NCBI RefSeq assembly: GCF_013350005.1
Contig: NZ_JABVWW010000003.1
Coordinates: 248,001-312,000 of the forward strand
Length of the DNA: 64,000 nucleotides
Direction of reading: 5' to 3'
Source: Methylocystis silviterrae
Lineage (GTDB): Bacteria > Pseudomonadota > Alphaproteobacteria > Rhizobiales > Beijerinckiaceae
The position numbers and the translations under genes are program-made. Under the pieces are notes generated by a model, which saw only the letters and a program-made list of their open reading frames with translations, made no database searches and was not told the origin of the DNA. Positions 46,383 through 55,037 of this stretch are shown piece by piece; the first letter of the stretch is position 1; the number at the start of each line of letters is the position of its first letter.

Positions 46383-46508
46383 ATGTTGGACCCTGACGCT
46401 ATTGGCTTTATCAAAATACTTGCCATCGCCGGCACGCTTTACTTTGCAGTCCGCGGGGCAATCCTTATCGCCGTCGCGGCGATAAACGCCGTTGCTCTTT
46501 TGCCCTGA
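46383..46508 (+). CDS. Possible 41-residue membrane peptide
   Basis: ATG 46383 to TGA 46508 encodes MLDPDAIGFIKILAIAGTLY and FAVRGAILIAVAAINAVALL, one long or two short hydrophobic helices. The ribosome site (GAAG) is weak and no family is known. It lies alone between mdh and the DUF882 gene. Confidence 0.35.
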   Translation: MLDPDAIGFIKILAIAGTLYFAVRGAILIAVAAINAVALLP

Positions 46509-46615
46509 GTTTTACACTCGAGGCTTGATCTATACGTCTGGCGCGACGGCGTGGCTTGGGGAACTGTTCGAGCGGGAATCTACAAAGCTCAAAAAACCGC
46601 TCCCCTGCGCCAGTT

Positions 46616-48418
46616 TCACTGCGCGGGGGTTTCCGCGTCATGTTCGGCCGAGACGCCCTTGTTTGTGTGGCTGCGTCCGCGGGAGCGGGCGGCCGCGCGA
46701 AGGCCAGTTGACGAGCCTAGCAGAGGGGTTGCGCCGCGAACTGTCGCCTCGGCGACCGCCTTCCCGTTGTTTTCCCCTGCGGCGGCGTCCGACGGCTCAG
46801 CGCCCTGCGGCGGCTCAGGCGCATAGGCGAGCGACTCGTGGCCGGCCGCCGCTCTAGACTTTCTCGTCTCATTTTTGGGCGAGTCGACCAGCCGCGCGAT
46901 CGCGCTCGTCGCCTTCGCGTGGGGGATACCGGGCCGAGTCGGGGGCAGGGGCGCGGACGCGAGCTTTGGACGGCGTGGCGGCGCATCAGTTGCGGGCATT
47001 CTGCCTGAACGGCGGTCAGCGCGGTCGGCGTCCTGAAATTCGACAGCGCTTTGCAGCTCGGCTGACCTGTCATACGCTGTCCGCGCGTCCAAGCGTGCGG
47101 CGAGCGAGGACGGACGCTGCGGCGGCAGCGGCGCTCGAACTGTTGGAAGCTTCGCGGCGGGCGGCTCTTGCTCGGGCGCTTCTGCGCCCGGCGTGGACAG
47201 AGTCGTCTCGCCACGCGGCAAATCGGCCTCCGCCCGCGAAAGTTCTTTGGCCCCGTAGCGATAGGCGCCGGTCGCGGCGGACGCCGCGCTTTGCTCTTCC
47301 ATTTCGCCGCTTGTCCCGCGTGCGGGCCGTGGCGCGAGCGAAGCCCACTGCTTTCGGGCGCTCGGCGCCGGCGCCGCGACCTCAGCGTCTTCTTCTTCGC
47401 CGCCCCCGCCGCCAAACAGCATGGCGAAGAAGCCGCCAAACGTGCGGCGCGGCGCGACGACATAAGCGCCGTCGCCGCGCGCCTCGATCTCGGCGCGCGC
47501 CTCTTCATAGCGCGCGAGCGGCTGGCCATTGGTCGGCAAATGCACCGTTTTGCCGTCGGGGAAAAGCCGCGCCAGCTCGTCGTAACTCATGCGCGGCCAT
47601 GCTCGAACATTGCCGACGTCGAGATGGACGAAAGGCGTGCCCGCCGTCGGATAATAGCCGACGCCGCCGCGCTGCATGCGCATGCCGATCTCGCGAATCT
47701 GCGACATCGGCATTCCCGGCATCGTGGTGTCCATCGCCTTGCCGAGCATGTGCTGGGAATATTTGGCGACGGCGCGCGAACGGGCGCGCAGCATGGCGTT
47801 GGTCTCGGGAGAGCGATAGGCGGAGACGACGTTCACGACCTGATCGCCGGCGCCCGCGTGGCGGTAGGCCTCCCAGACGACGTCGAAGAGGCGCGGATCC
47901 ATGTTGGTCGGCTCGTCGCGTCGCCAGTCGCGCAGGAACCAGTTCAATTGATGAAGGACTTGGGCGTCATATTGCCCGTTGACGAGATATGTCGCCGAAA
48001 TCGATTCATGCGTATGGGCGTGGTAGAGATGAATTGTCCTTGTGTCGCCATTGGCGACGGCGGTTTCGGTCATCTTCGGCGCGAGCGTCGCCAGACAAAA
48101 GACCACGAGCCCAAGTACCGTCGAAAGCGGAGCGGAAATCAGGCGCGCGCTGGAGCGAGGCGTCGTCAATAGCTGCTTCCCGTCTCGCTTGAAGCGCGCC
48201 TCGACCGACGTCGCCCCAGATACTAACAAGCCCTCCGACCTTTCGGCCGAAAGGCGCCCTTTGCGCCGGGCGGCGCGAGGCGACGGCGAAAAATCACATG
48301 CGGAATGCGCAGTTAGACGCGCTTTGCCCCTCGGCGGTCGCTGCCGCCCTGATTCCCCACCAATTCTGGAGTTACGGTAACATCGTGGCGAAAAATTGCT
48401 CAAGCTTCGCCGGATCAA
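46616..48418 (-). CDS. DUF882 (YcbK-like) peptidase domain with a long disordered tail
   Basis: This protein is up to 600 residues. A membrane or signal segment (about 95-118) precedes a DUF882 domain, a peptidase M15/YcbK relative expected in the periplasm. Conserved parts are FLRDWRRDEPTNMDPRLFDV, SAYRSPETNAMLR, SQHMLGKAMDTTMPGM and GVGYYPTAGTPFVHLDVGNV, the latter two with probable zinc ligands H, D and H. From about residue 345 the protein is a Pro/Ala/Arg-rich, low-complexity tail of about 250 residues. The first 90 residues are also unlike the family, so a later non-ATG start is likely. Relatives trim peptidoglycan or act with L,D-transpeptidases. Confidence 0.8.
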   Translation of the reverse strand: MIRRSLSNFSPRCYRNSRIGGESGRQRPPRGKARLTAHSACDFSPSPRAARRKGRLSAERSEGLLVSGATSVEARFKRDGKQLLTTPRSSARLISAPLSTVLGLVVFCLATLAPKMTETAVANGDTRTIHLYHAHTHESISATYLVNGQYDAQVLHQLNWFLRDWRRDEPTNMDPRLFDVVWEAYRHAGAGDQVVNVVSAYRSPETNAMLRARSRAVAKYSQHMLGKAMDTTMPGMPMSQIREIGMRMQRGGVGYYPTAGTPFVHLDVGNVRAWPRMSYDELARLFPDGKTVHLPTNGQPLARYEEARAEIEARGDGAYVVAPRRTFGGFFAMLFGGGGGEEEDAEVAAPAPSARKQWASLAPRPARGTSGEMEEQSAASAATGAYRYGAKELSRAEADLPRGETTLSTPGAEAPEQEPPAAKLPTVRAPLPPQRPSSLAARLDARTAYDRSAELQSAVEFQDADRADRRSGRMPATDAPPRRPKLASAPLPPTRPGIPHAKATSAIARLVDSPKNETRKSRAAAGHESLAYAPEPPQGAEPSDAAAGENNGKAVAEATVRGATPLLGSSTGLRAAARSRGRSHTNKGVSAEHDAETPAQ

Positions 48419-48674
48419 AACGGCGCGGCGTCGTTTTACGCTGCGGAATCCAAAATAGCTTCGAGGGCGGCGCGAAGAGCTGCGCCCGTCACGTGAGGTG
48501 CGTGGAGGCGCCCAAACGCCGGTATCGCGAAGGAATGCTTATGCTCACGGCGTGGAATAGCGCGCGGAGCGGCCGATCAAAAGCGCGACTTTGTGGGACG
48601 TGGGCCAAACTGCGAGCGTAAAATTCTGAACGCTCCTCACAGCTACGCCGCGCGGCAGTCTGCGACGTCGCCGC

Positions 48675-49451
48675 TCAGTTCGAGGCCACTGTGCGCACGA
48701 GCTGCGGCCCCAGGATGGGCTGCGCGCCGCTGATGAGGCGCAGATAGGCCGGAGAGAGCGACGCCATTTCCTGCCCAGCAAAGGCCTCTGACGGCGGCCT
48801 TCGCGGCGGCAGCGGCGCGGGTTCGGGAAGCGCATTCGCCGCCTCTTCGTCGCCGCGCGCGAATCCCGTCAGCTGCCGCCGGTCGGCGACGGCGACATGG
48901 ATCGGATCGGTTGTCTGGCCGCCAGTGCTCGCAAGGGCGGTGGCGACGGCGGACTGCACCTTCTGCGCGATGTCGCCAAAGGCGGCGAGGCTCGCGCCGG
49001 ACTGCCCATCTGGTCGTGCGCTGGCGACGCTGGTCGAAGCCGCGCGCTGCTGCTTGCGGCTTGCGATCATGGTCGGGCCGCCCTCGCAATTGCGCATGCC
49101 AAGAGCGATCAGCTCCGTCCCGGTCAACACGCGATATTCTCTGGTCAGATAGCCAAGCCGCGCCTGCACCGCGGTCGGGTAGGCGGCGAACAGCCGGGAT
49201 GAGACGCCGACGTCGACCTCCCGGTTGATAGCATTATAGGCTTGATGAAATTTGACCTTTGCGTCGGGATAGACGCAGACGTTGGGCAGGCTCAGCGCCA
49301 GCGTGCAGGCCGAGCGGCATTCATGCAGCCTGACCTCGCGGTTCTCGCGGCGATATCGTTCGGTGAGCGCTTCATAATCGCTGACCAGTCCGCCGACGTC
49401 CTTGTAGACGACGACAGGCGCCGGCAAGGGGGGCGGCGACAAATAGCCCAA
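48675..49451 (-). CDS. ClpP-like (COG3904-type) protein with a disordered tail
   Basis: This 258-residue protein of unknown role starts at TTG 49451 after GAGGTG. Residues 15-75 contain GGLVSDYEALTERYRRENRE and VRLHECRSACTLALSLPNVC followed by VYPDAKVKFHQA. That is the pattern of COG3904 ClpP-like periplasmic proteins, where a Ser in C-x-S-A-C-T is the nucleophile and the later His is in G-F-H-x. The second half is Ala/Pro-rich and probably disordered. No clear signal peptide is seen with this start, so the location is uncertain. Confidence 0.5.
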   Translation of the reverse strand: MGYLSPPPLPAPVVVYKDVGGLVSDYEALTERYRRENREVRLHECRSACTLALSLPNVCVYPDAKVKFHQAYNAINREVDVGVSSRLFAAYPTAVQARLGYLTREYRVLTGTELIALGMRNCEGGPTMIASRKQQRAASTSVASARPDGQSGASLAAFGDIAQKVQSAVATALASTGGQTTDPIHVAVADRRQLTGFARGDEEAANALPEPAPLPPRRPPSEAFAGQEMASLSPAYLRLISGAQPILGPQLVRTVASN

Positions 49452-49536
49452 GACGCACCTCTACTCTATGCATTGCGAGCTTCGCTTCAGCAAACATTCA
49501 CCATGTCGCGGTGAACATCGCCTTAAAGGAGCGACA

Positions 49537-50565
49537 TCAGCCTCGGATGCCGACGCGAAGCCCTGGCGCGGGCCTTTCTTGCAGAACATTGCGGCGAAAA
49601 TGGAATAGAGCCGCCGGGCGTCCGCCTGTCTTTAAGGACATATCCCCCGTCGGCTCGACAATGGCCGTTGATTCCACCAGACGGCGGAAGTTCTGCTTGT
49701 GCAGATGTCGGCCAGCGATGGCTTCTACTGTCCGCTGCAGCTCAGTCAGCGTGAACTCCGACGCCATCAACTCGAAGATCACGGGACGATATTTCATTTT
49801 GGCGCGCAGTCTGCCCATGGCTGTGGCGAGAATGCGGCGATGGTCATGGCGCATCGGGGTCCCGAGCGGCGTCAGCGGCGCCCGTTTCTCCGCCGATTCA
49901 CGACCATCGCGCAGCGCCTCCTCGAGAAGCCCCGCCTCGTAAAGAAGCTCGTAGCGCTCAAGGACGTTCTCCTCATTGAACGCGCGTCCCTTGCCGCCAA
50001 AGAGAAGATTGACCCGCACCCGGCGCGAGACGCCTGAGGAGGAAACGGCGTCCGGCGCCTCGGCCACCCAGTCCGTCAATCCCGGCGCGATCGTTTCCTC
50101 GAGGACCACGGGCGGACCTTTGCGCCAATCCTCCCAGGGAAAGAAATCATGCCAGCTCCGCCAGACGCTTGCGCGCCGATCGGCGTCGTCTTGGATGCGC
50201 GTCAACGCCAAATAGCCGACCGAGACGACGTGCGGATCACGGTCGCCGGCGCGGGCGTGCCGTCCGCGATCTCCGAATGTATAGAGCTGCTCGACATAGC
50301 CCAGCGGCGCGCCGGTCTGCTCGGCGACCCATTCGCGCAGGCCGATCTCGAAGGTGCGATGGCGGATCGGATCGAAAGGTCCGGAGGGAAGGGCGGCGAC
50401 CCCCGTAGGCCCGTCCGCGCGCGTCGTCAGGATCAAGGGCTCGTCGTCTCGAACAGCGACGATTGCGGCGGTGAGGCCGATTTCGACAGGCGGAGATAGG
50501 GGCGCGAGCGCTTCGGCGGCTCGACTAGGCGTCGGCGAATTCCAGGGCGAAGGGCGTTCCCTCAT
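49537..50565 (-). CDS. NUDIX-domain NAD regulator (NrtR-like)
   Basis: This 342-residue protein has a divergent NUDIX domain (about 25-190: GLTAAIVAVRDDEPLILTTR ... LREWVAEQTGAPLGYVEQLY ... VVSVGYLALTRIQ) and a C-terminal winged helix (about 255-340) with VIFELMASEFTLTELQRTVE and LHKQNFRRLVES. This is the layout of NrtR-type repressors, which sense ADP-ribose or NAD derivatives and control NAD metabolism. The NUDIX box lacks the full catalytic set, as expected for a regulator. The gene overlaps the upstream phosphatase by 41 bases, so they share a transcript. Confidence 0.85.
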   Translation of the reverse strand: MRERPSPWNSPTPSRAAEALAPLSPPVEIGLTAAIVAVRDDEPLILTTRADGPTGVAALPSGPFDPIRHRTFEIGLREWVAEQTGAPLGYVEQLYTFGDRGRHARAGDRDPHVVSVGYLALTRIQDDADRRASVWRSWHDFFPWEDWRKGPPVVLEETIAPGLTDWVAEAPDAVSSSGVSRRVRVNLLFGGKGRAFNEENVLERYELLYEAGLLEEALRDGRESAEKRAPLTPLGTPMRHDHRRILATAMGRLRAKMKYRPVIFELMASEFTLTELQRTVEAIAGRHLHKQNFRRLVESTAIVEPTGDMSLKTGGRPAALFHFRRNVLQERPAPGLRVGIRG

Positions 50566-51049
50566 AGCAGTCGGTCCCGCGTCCGATCGCGGCGATCGCG
50601 GCGGACATTCGCCCGTTCCGCCCGAGCCTTTCGTCGGCGAGCGCGACCAGCCGTCTGTTGGGGGTCGCGGTCGGCGAGACGCGGCGCAGTTCGCGCGCGA
50701 TCTCCATTTCGCAGCGACGCGGCGCTAAAGCACAGGCCGCGACAAAAGCCGCCGCGGGCGATCGGCTCACCCCAGCGTAGCAGTGTATGACGAGCGGCGC
50801 GGAGCGGTCCCATTCCTCAAGGAAAGCAAGCAGCCGATTGATATGTTCCTCGCCAGGGAGGACGTGCCCTCCCCGCGGCGCGTCGATATCGGAGACAGCG
50901 ATGCGCAAATGGCGCTCGCGGGAGATTTCGCAAGGCCGAACAAGCGACGCCCCGGCGGTAAGAATGGTGACAAGCGAGCGTGCGCCGCTTTCGCGCACCG
51001 TGTCGACCACCTTAGTCAGGGAACAGACGTACAGGCGCCCATTCGGCAT
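50525..51049 (-). CDS. Dual-specificity/tyrosine phosphatase-like protein
   Basis: This 174-residue protein has the cysteine phosphatase loop HCYAGVSRSPAAAF (C-x5-R, about residues 88-101) and upstream segments RLYVCSLTKVVDTV and DIDAPRGGHVLPGEEHINRL that may supply the general-acid Asp. The size fits small bacterial DSP-type phosphatases. It sits between an HD hydrolase and the NAD regulator, an arrangement conserved in Hyphomicrobiales (recollection). A nucleotide or inositol-phosphate substrate is as likely as phosphotyrosine. Confidence 0.82.
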   Translation of the reverse strand: MPNGRLYVCSLTKVVDTVRESGARSLVTILTAGASLVRPCEISRERHLRIAVSDIDAPRGGHVLPGEEHINRLLAFLEEWDRSAPLVIHCYAGVSRSPAAAFVAACALAPRRCEMEIARELRRVSPTATPNRRLVALADERLGRNGRMSAAIAAIGRGTDCYEGTPFALEFADA

Positions 51050-51070
51050 TTTTCTCCCCGACGTTCTTCT

Positions 51071-51703
51071 TCAACTTTCGTCGACCGCCCGAAACCGAGC
51101 GAGAAAACTCGCCTGCGTCTCCTCAATGGGAGCCGGGGCGAGTTCGTCCATGAAGGGCTGCGGCGGGATCGCCGGGCGGCCGAAGATGCGCTCGGCTTCG
51201 CCCCGTGTAAAGCCCGCAAGCTGCACCGCCTCGAAAAAAGCGGCGGCGCGGTCAGCTTCCTTGCACAGGCGCCGCAGTGCGGGACAGGGCGTCGGCGGCA
51301 GAGAGAAACGCAGGAGAATCGCGCCCAATATGCGGTCCTCGACGCTTTTGTATGCGTCGCCGATCACCGCCTTGAACGGGGAGATCATATCGCCGATCAC
51401 ATATTCCGGCGCGTCATGCAGCAACATGTAAAGCCGCTCCGTTCGGCCGATCGCGGGATCGAGCGCGCATGCGACCTTTTCCACAAGCATGCTGTGTTGC
51501 GCGACCGAGAAAATATGCGCGCCGACGGTCTGACCGTTCCATCGCGCGACGCGCGCGAGCCCATGCGCGATATCTTCGATCTCCACGTCGAGCGGCGAAG
51601 GGTCGAGCAGATCGAGGCGGCGTCCGGATAACATGCGCTGCCAGGCGCGGGGCGCCTCGCCGGGCGACGGCCGCCCACGATTTTTCGCTGGAGGGGAGCG
51701 CAT
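51071..51703 (-). CDS. HD-domain hydrolase (YfbR-like)
   Basis: This 210-residue metal-dependent phosphohydrolase has the family segments RWNGQTVGAHIFSVAQHSML (first His), YMLLHDAPEYVIGDMISPFK (the H-D pair) and KEADRAAAFFEA (last Asp). YfbR relatives are 5'-nucleotidases for deoxynucleoside monophosphates. It begins the run HD hydrolase, phosphatase, NAD regulator (22 bases to the next gene), suggesting nucleotide or NAD salvage. Confidence 0.87.
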   Translation of the reverse strand: MRSPPAKNRGRPSPGEAPRAWQRMLSGRRLDLLDPSPLDVEIEDIAHGLARVARWNGQTVGAHIFSVAQHSMLVEKVACALDPAIGRTERLYMLLHDAPEYVIGDMISPFKAVIGDAYKSVEDRILGAILLRFSLPPTPCPALRRLCKEADRAAAFFEAVQLAGFTRGEAERIFGRPAIPPQPFMDELAPAPIEETQASFLARFRAVDES

Positions 51704-51707
51704 CGCG

Positions 51708-52340
51708 TCAGCCGCCCTCGCCCCCTGAGTGGCGATGGCAGCCCGTCAGATGATCGTCCACCATGCCGACCGCCTGCATGAAGGCGTAGACGATCGTCGG
51801 TCCGCAGAATTTGAAACCGCGCGCCTTGAGATCTTTGGAGAGGCGTTCGGAAAGTGGGGTTTGGGTCGGCACGTCGCTCATGCGCGTCCAGCGATTGACG
51901 ATCGGTCGTCCATCCACGAAACCCCACAGATAATCCGAAAAGCCGGTCGTCGCCTCGATCTCCAGCCACGCCTGCGCCGAGAGCACGGCGCCTTCGATTT
52001 TTGCGCGGTTGCGCACGATTGCATCATTACGCATCAGCGCCGCGACGCGCTTCTGATCGAATCTCGCGATCTTTGCCGGATCGAAGCCGTCGAAGGCCGC
52101 GCGAAACGCCTCACGCTTGCGCAGAATGGTGATCCACGAAAGGCCGGCCTGGAAGCCGTCGAGCGTCAGCTTTTCAAAGAGCGCCCGGCCGTCCCATTCG
52201 GGCCGGCCCCATTCGTTGTCGTGATAGTCGAGATAAAGCGGATCGACGCCGGGCCACGGACAGCGTTTCAGTCCGTCGGGATGCGACACGACCGTGAGCT
52301 CGCGCCAACTTGCCGGCTGTTCCCGAACGCTTGCCAACAC
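51708..52340 (-). CDS. tag: DNA-3-methyladenine glycosylase I
   Basis: This 210-residue helix-hairpin-helix glycosylase removes 3-methyladenine from alkylated DNA. It shows LKRCPWPGVDPLYLDYHDNEWG, the ELFEKLTLDGFQAGLSWITIL-like LFEKLTLDGFQAGLSWITIL, GFKFCGPTIVYAFMQAVGMV and DDHLTGCHRH. The Tag zinc-snap ligands (Cys and His near the N-terminus, His and Cys at the C-terminus) are all present. GTG 52340 opens the frame; an internal GTG before SHPDGLKRCPW would also fit. The HD hydrolase start lies five bases after the stop. Confidence 0.93.
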   Translation of the reverse strand: MLASVREQPASWRELTVVSHPDGLKRCPWPGVDPLYLDYHDNEWGRPEWDGRALFEKLTLDGFQAGLSWITILRKREAFRAAFDGFDPAKIARFDQKRVAALMRNDAIVRNRAKIEGAVLSAQAWLEIEATTGFSDYLWGFVDGRPIVNRWTRMSDVPTQTPLSERLSKDLKARGFKFCGPTIVYAFMQAVGMVDDHLTGCHRHSGGEGG

Positions 52341-52522
52341 TCACCTTTAAAAAGCGGACGAAAAACGCCGCGTGCTCGGGCTTTATCGCGCGTTTGGATT
52401 GCGTTCACAACCAAGTTGGGACTATCGTCGGCCCCGGCGGGCGCAGATGGCGCGCGTCATGCTTCTATGCGCCGTCGCAGTTGTTGCGGCTCAGTTCGCG
52501 CCGTCGATCAATGGAGATTTAT

Positions 52523-53062
52523 ATGGGGATCCGTATCGCTGTTTCTTACGCTGCGGCCGGCGGCGCTCTGGCCGTGGCCGTCGCCCTCGCCGCGAGCTCA
52601 GGGGACGCGTATGCGCAGGCCAATGTATTGAAGGAATGCGGATCGCAATACCAGGCGGCTAAGGCGGCCAACGAACTCGGCGGACAGAGCTGGCAGGAAT
52701 TTTTGAAGGCCTGTCGCGGGCGATTGGCGGAGCAGGCCAAGCCCGGCGAAGAGAAGCCGGCGGAAGCCAAGCCTGCCGAGGCGAAGCCCGAGACGCCGCC
52801 GCCGGCCGCCGAAGAGTCGAAGCCCACGCCGCCCCCCGCGACGGAAGCCAAGCCCGTCGAGCCGACTCCGCCCGCCGCGACCGAAGCGACCCCGAGCCCC
52901 AAACCCGCGACGGACTCGAAAGCCGCGACGCGCGAGCGCCAGAAGAAATGCGCCGCGGAATGGAAGACGAAAAAGGCGGAGCTCAAAAAGGCCGGTTCAA
53001 AAATCACCTGGCCAAAATATTGGAGCGAGTGCAACAAGAGGCTGAAAGCCGCGGGCGAATAA
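52523..53062 (+). CDS. Secreted two-repeat PsiF-like protein with a Pro/Glu-rich linker
   Basis: This 179-residue protein has a signal peptide (MGIRIAVSYAAAGGALAVAV ... AYAQA). Two similar cysteine modules follow: KECGSQYQAAKAANELGGQS with WQEFLKACRGRL, and KKCAAEWKTKKAELKKAGSK with ITWPKYWSECNKRL. They are joined by a linker made of repeated KPAEAKP and TEA elements. The modules recall PsiF-type C-x(n)-Y/W-x-x-x-K-x-x-x-x-x-G-x-x-W-x-x-F/Y-x-x-C proteins of unknown function. ATG 52523 follows GGAG. A strong terminator lies 22 bases downstream. Confidence 0.7.
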   Translation: MGIRIAVSYAAAGGALAVAVALAASSGDAYAQANVLKECGSQYQAAKAANELGGQSWQEFLKACRGRLAEQAKPGEEKPAEAKPAEAKPETPPPAAEESKPTPPPATEAKPVEPTPPAATEATPSPKPATDSKAATRERQKKCAAEWKTKKAELKKAGSKITWPKYWSECNKRLKAAGE

Positions 53063-53084
53063 CGCTCTTCGCGCTTTTTGACGT

Positions 53085-53113
53085 CGCCCGGCGGCTCTCC
53101 GCCGGGCGTTTTT
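53085..53113 (+). terminator. Rho-independent terminator
   Basis: A perfect 10-bp stem (CGCCCGGCGG / CCGCCGGGCG) around a CTCT loop is followed by five T. It lies 22 bases past the stop of the secreted PsiF-like gene. Confidence 0.85.
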
Positions 53114-53184
53114 CATGCGCTCTTGCTCGGCGAAAGGCGTCGTGGCAGAGGGAATGAAACTGATCGCTGAACGGGGGCGGGCGT

Positions 53185-53580
53185 TTGGATAAAACCGAAT
53201 TGCGAAAACTGCAGGCTTTTCTGCGCCGTTCGCTCGGCAATGAGGGCGTTCGCGTCACAGCGGATCCGAAGAATCCGGACGACGCCGCCGTGCATCTTGG
53301 CGAGCGAAGGATCGCTTCGATCTCGGTCGACGACGAAGACGGCGATCGTTCCTTCGCCTTCGAGATGAAAATTCCCGTCGGACGCGAAGTGCTGCAGTCC
53401 TATTTGCGCAAGCTGTTCGAAAACGATCGCCTGTCGATCGTGGCGCGCGGGCGCAAAACGGATTCCGTCGAACTCAACGCCGACGGCGAATTTCTCGGCG
53501 TCATCTCCGCTGACGATCCGAAGCTGTCGAGCTTCACGCTGCAGGTCGCGATTCTCGATTTCGATCTCGAAGAAGAGTGA
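53185..53580 (+). CDS. Tandem DUF3126 protein
   Basis: This 131-residue acidic protein consists of two tandem copies of the DUF3126 module, which normally forms a protein of about 70 residues. Copy one (about 4-64) reads ELRKLQAFLRRSLGNEGVRV ... DDEDGDRSFAFEMKI. Copy two (about 68-129) reads REVLQSYLRKLFENDRLSIV ... DGEFLGVISADD ... AILDFDLEEE. Copy one keeps the D-D-E-D-G-D-R-S-F signature and copy two the D-G-E-F-L-G-V and A-I-L-D-x-D-L end. The start is TTG 53185 after a GGGGGCGGG stretch. DUF3126 has no known function. Confidence 0.75.
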   Translation: MDKTELRKLQAFLRRSLGNEGVRVTADPKNPDDAAVHLGERRIASISVDDEDGDRSFAFEMKIPVGREVLQSYLRKLFENDRLSIVARGRKTDSVELNADGEFLGVISADDPKLSSFTLQVAILDFDLEEE

Positions 53581-53656
53581 CGCGCTGCACGAAATCGGGG
53601 CGGCCGTTCGATCGTTGATCGGTCTCGGGCTTTGCTTAGGGCGTGGCCCACGCAGC

Positions 53657-55033
53657 TCAAAACCCCGGCAGTCGAAGCTCTGCGCGCAAACCGCCGCTGG
53701 GGCTGTCGTCGAGTTGCAGCGAGCCGCCATAAGCGGCGGCGAGATCGACGACAATCGACAGGCCAAGACCTGATCCGGGCTTGGTTTCGTCGAGACGCCG
53801 CCCACGCTGCGTCGCCGCGGCGCGCAAATGCGAAGCAAGCCCCGGTCCGTCGTCGTCGATGGTGACGCGCAGCGTCGGCCGCGACGCGCCTTCGACGCAG
53901 ACGTCGATCGTCACCCGGCTCTTCGCCCATTTGCCGGCGTTGTCGAGAAGATTGCCGATCATTTCTTCGAGGTCCTGGCGCTCGCCAAGAAAGCGCAGAC
54001 GCGGATCGGCGCCGCCAGAAAAGATCACGCCCTTGTCGCCATAGATTTTACTGAAGGCGCGCAGCAAGGCCTCGATCGACGGCGCAATCTGCGTCGCGGC
54101 GCCGAGCGCGCCGCCGCGCGCCGCCGCCCGCGCCCGGTCGAGATAGAAGGAGATCTGATCGCGCATGATCTGCGCTTGTTCTTGAACTTTCCCGGCGAGT
54201 TGCCCGGGCGCGGAATCGGCTTCATTGACGATGACGGAGAGTGGCGTTTTCAGCGCATGGGCGAGATTGCCGACCTGCGTGCGCGCGCGTTCGAGAATGT
54301 CGCGATTGGCGCTGATCAGCAGATTGAGCTCTTCGGCGAGCGGCGCGACTTCGCTCGGGTAGGCGTCCATGATCCGCTCCCGTTCGCCGCCGCGGATCGA
54401 CGCCAGTTCGCGCTGCAATTGCCTCAAAGGCCGCAAGCCAAAGCGGACCTGGAAGGCGGCGCCGATGGCGAGCGCAATCGCGAGCGCCGCGAAAGCGACG
54501 ATCAGCGCGAAGCGAAAACGGGCGATTTGCTCTTCCATCTCTTCGCCGCTGCCTGCGACCTGCACGAGATAGATGCCGACGTCGCCGACGTCGATGACGC
54601 GCTCGACGATGCGCAGCCTGCGCCCGTCCGGGCCCAGCCCGTAGCCGCGACGAAAGCCGCCGACCTCCGCTACGACGCCAAGATCTGAGAGCTTGGGCAG
54701 CGTGTTGGCGAAGAGCGAGCGCGACGCCTTGATGTCATGCGACTTGTCGTCGAGACGCGTGATCTGCCAGTACCAGCCCGAGCCCGGCAACTCGAACTGC
54801 GGGTCGCCGAGCTGGCCAGGGCCGGTACGTCCCTCCTGTCCCGACTCGGACACGTCGGCGACGATGGCGCGCAGGTAAACGTCGAGGCGCCGTTCGAAAA
54901 CCTCTTCCGCTTCGTTTCGGTAGTAGGCGGTAAGAAGAATGCTGGCGACGATCAGCACGACCGAACTCATCGCCGCGGCAGTCAGGAACAGACGCGCGGC
55001 GATGGAGCGAAGGGAGACGAAGGAAAGGGGCAT
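53657..55033 (-). CDS. PhoQ-like sensor histidine kinase
   Basis: This 458-residue inner-membrane kinase has helices at about 15-37 and 165-188 flanking a periplasmic sensor domain (GSGWYWQITRLDDKS...). A HAMP-like linker follows, then a dimerisation domain with the phospho-acceptor His in NLAHALKTPLSVIVNEAD. The ATPase domain has MIGNLLDNAGKWA (N box), IDDDGPGL (G1) and GSGLGLSIVVDLAAAYGG (G2). The L-A-H-A-L-K-T-P-L motif is typical of PhoQ relatives. ATG 55033 is chosen because the family starts at the first membrane helix. The regulator ends just five bases upstream, so they form one operon. Confidence 0.92.
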   Translation of the reverse strand: MPLSFVSLRSIAARLFLTAAAMSSVVLIVASILLTAYYRNEAEEVFERRLDVYLRAIVADVSESGQEGRTGPGQLGDPQFELPGSGWYWQITRLDDKSHDIKASRSLFANTLPKLSDLGVVAEVGGFRRGYGLGPDGRRLRIVERVIDVGDVGIYLVQVAGSGEEMEEQIARFRFALIVAFAALAIALAIGAAFQVRFGLRPLRQLQRELASIRGGERERIMDAYPSEVAPLAEELNLLISANRDILERARTQVGNLAHALKTPLSVIVNEADSAPGQLAGKVQEQAQIMRDQISFYLDRARAAARGGALGAATQIAPSIEALLRAFSKIYGDKGVIFSGGADPRLRFLGERQDLEEMIGNLLDNAGKWAKSRVTIDVCVEGASRPTLRVTIDDDGPGLASHLRAAATQRGRRLDETKPGSGLGLSIVVDLAAAYGGSLQLDDSPSGGLRAELRLPGF

Positions 55034-55037
55034 GCGC

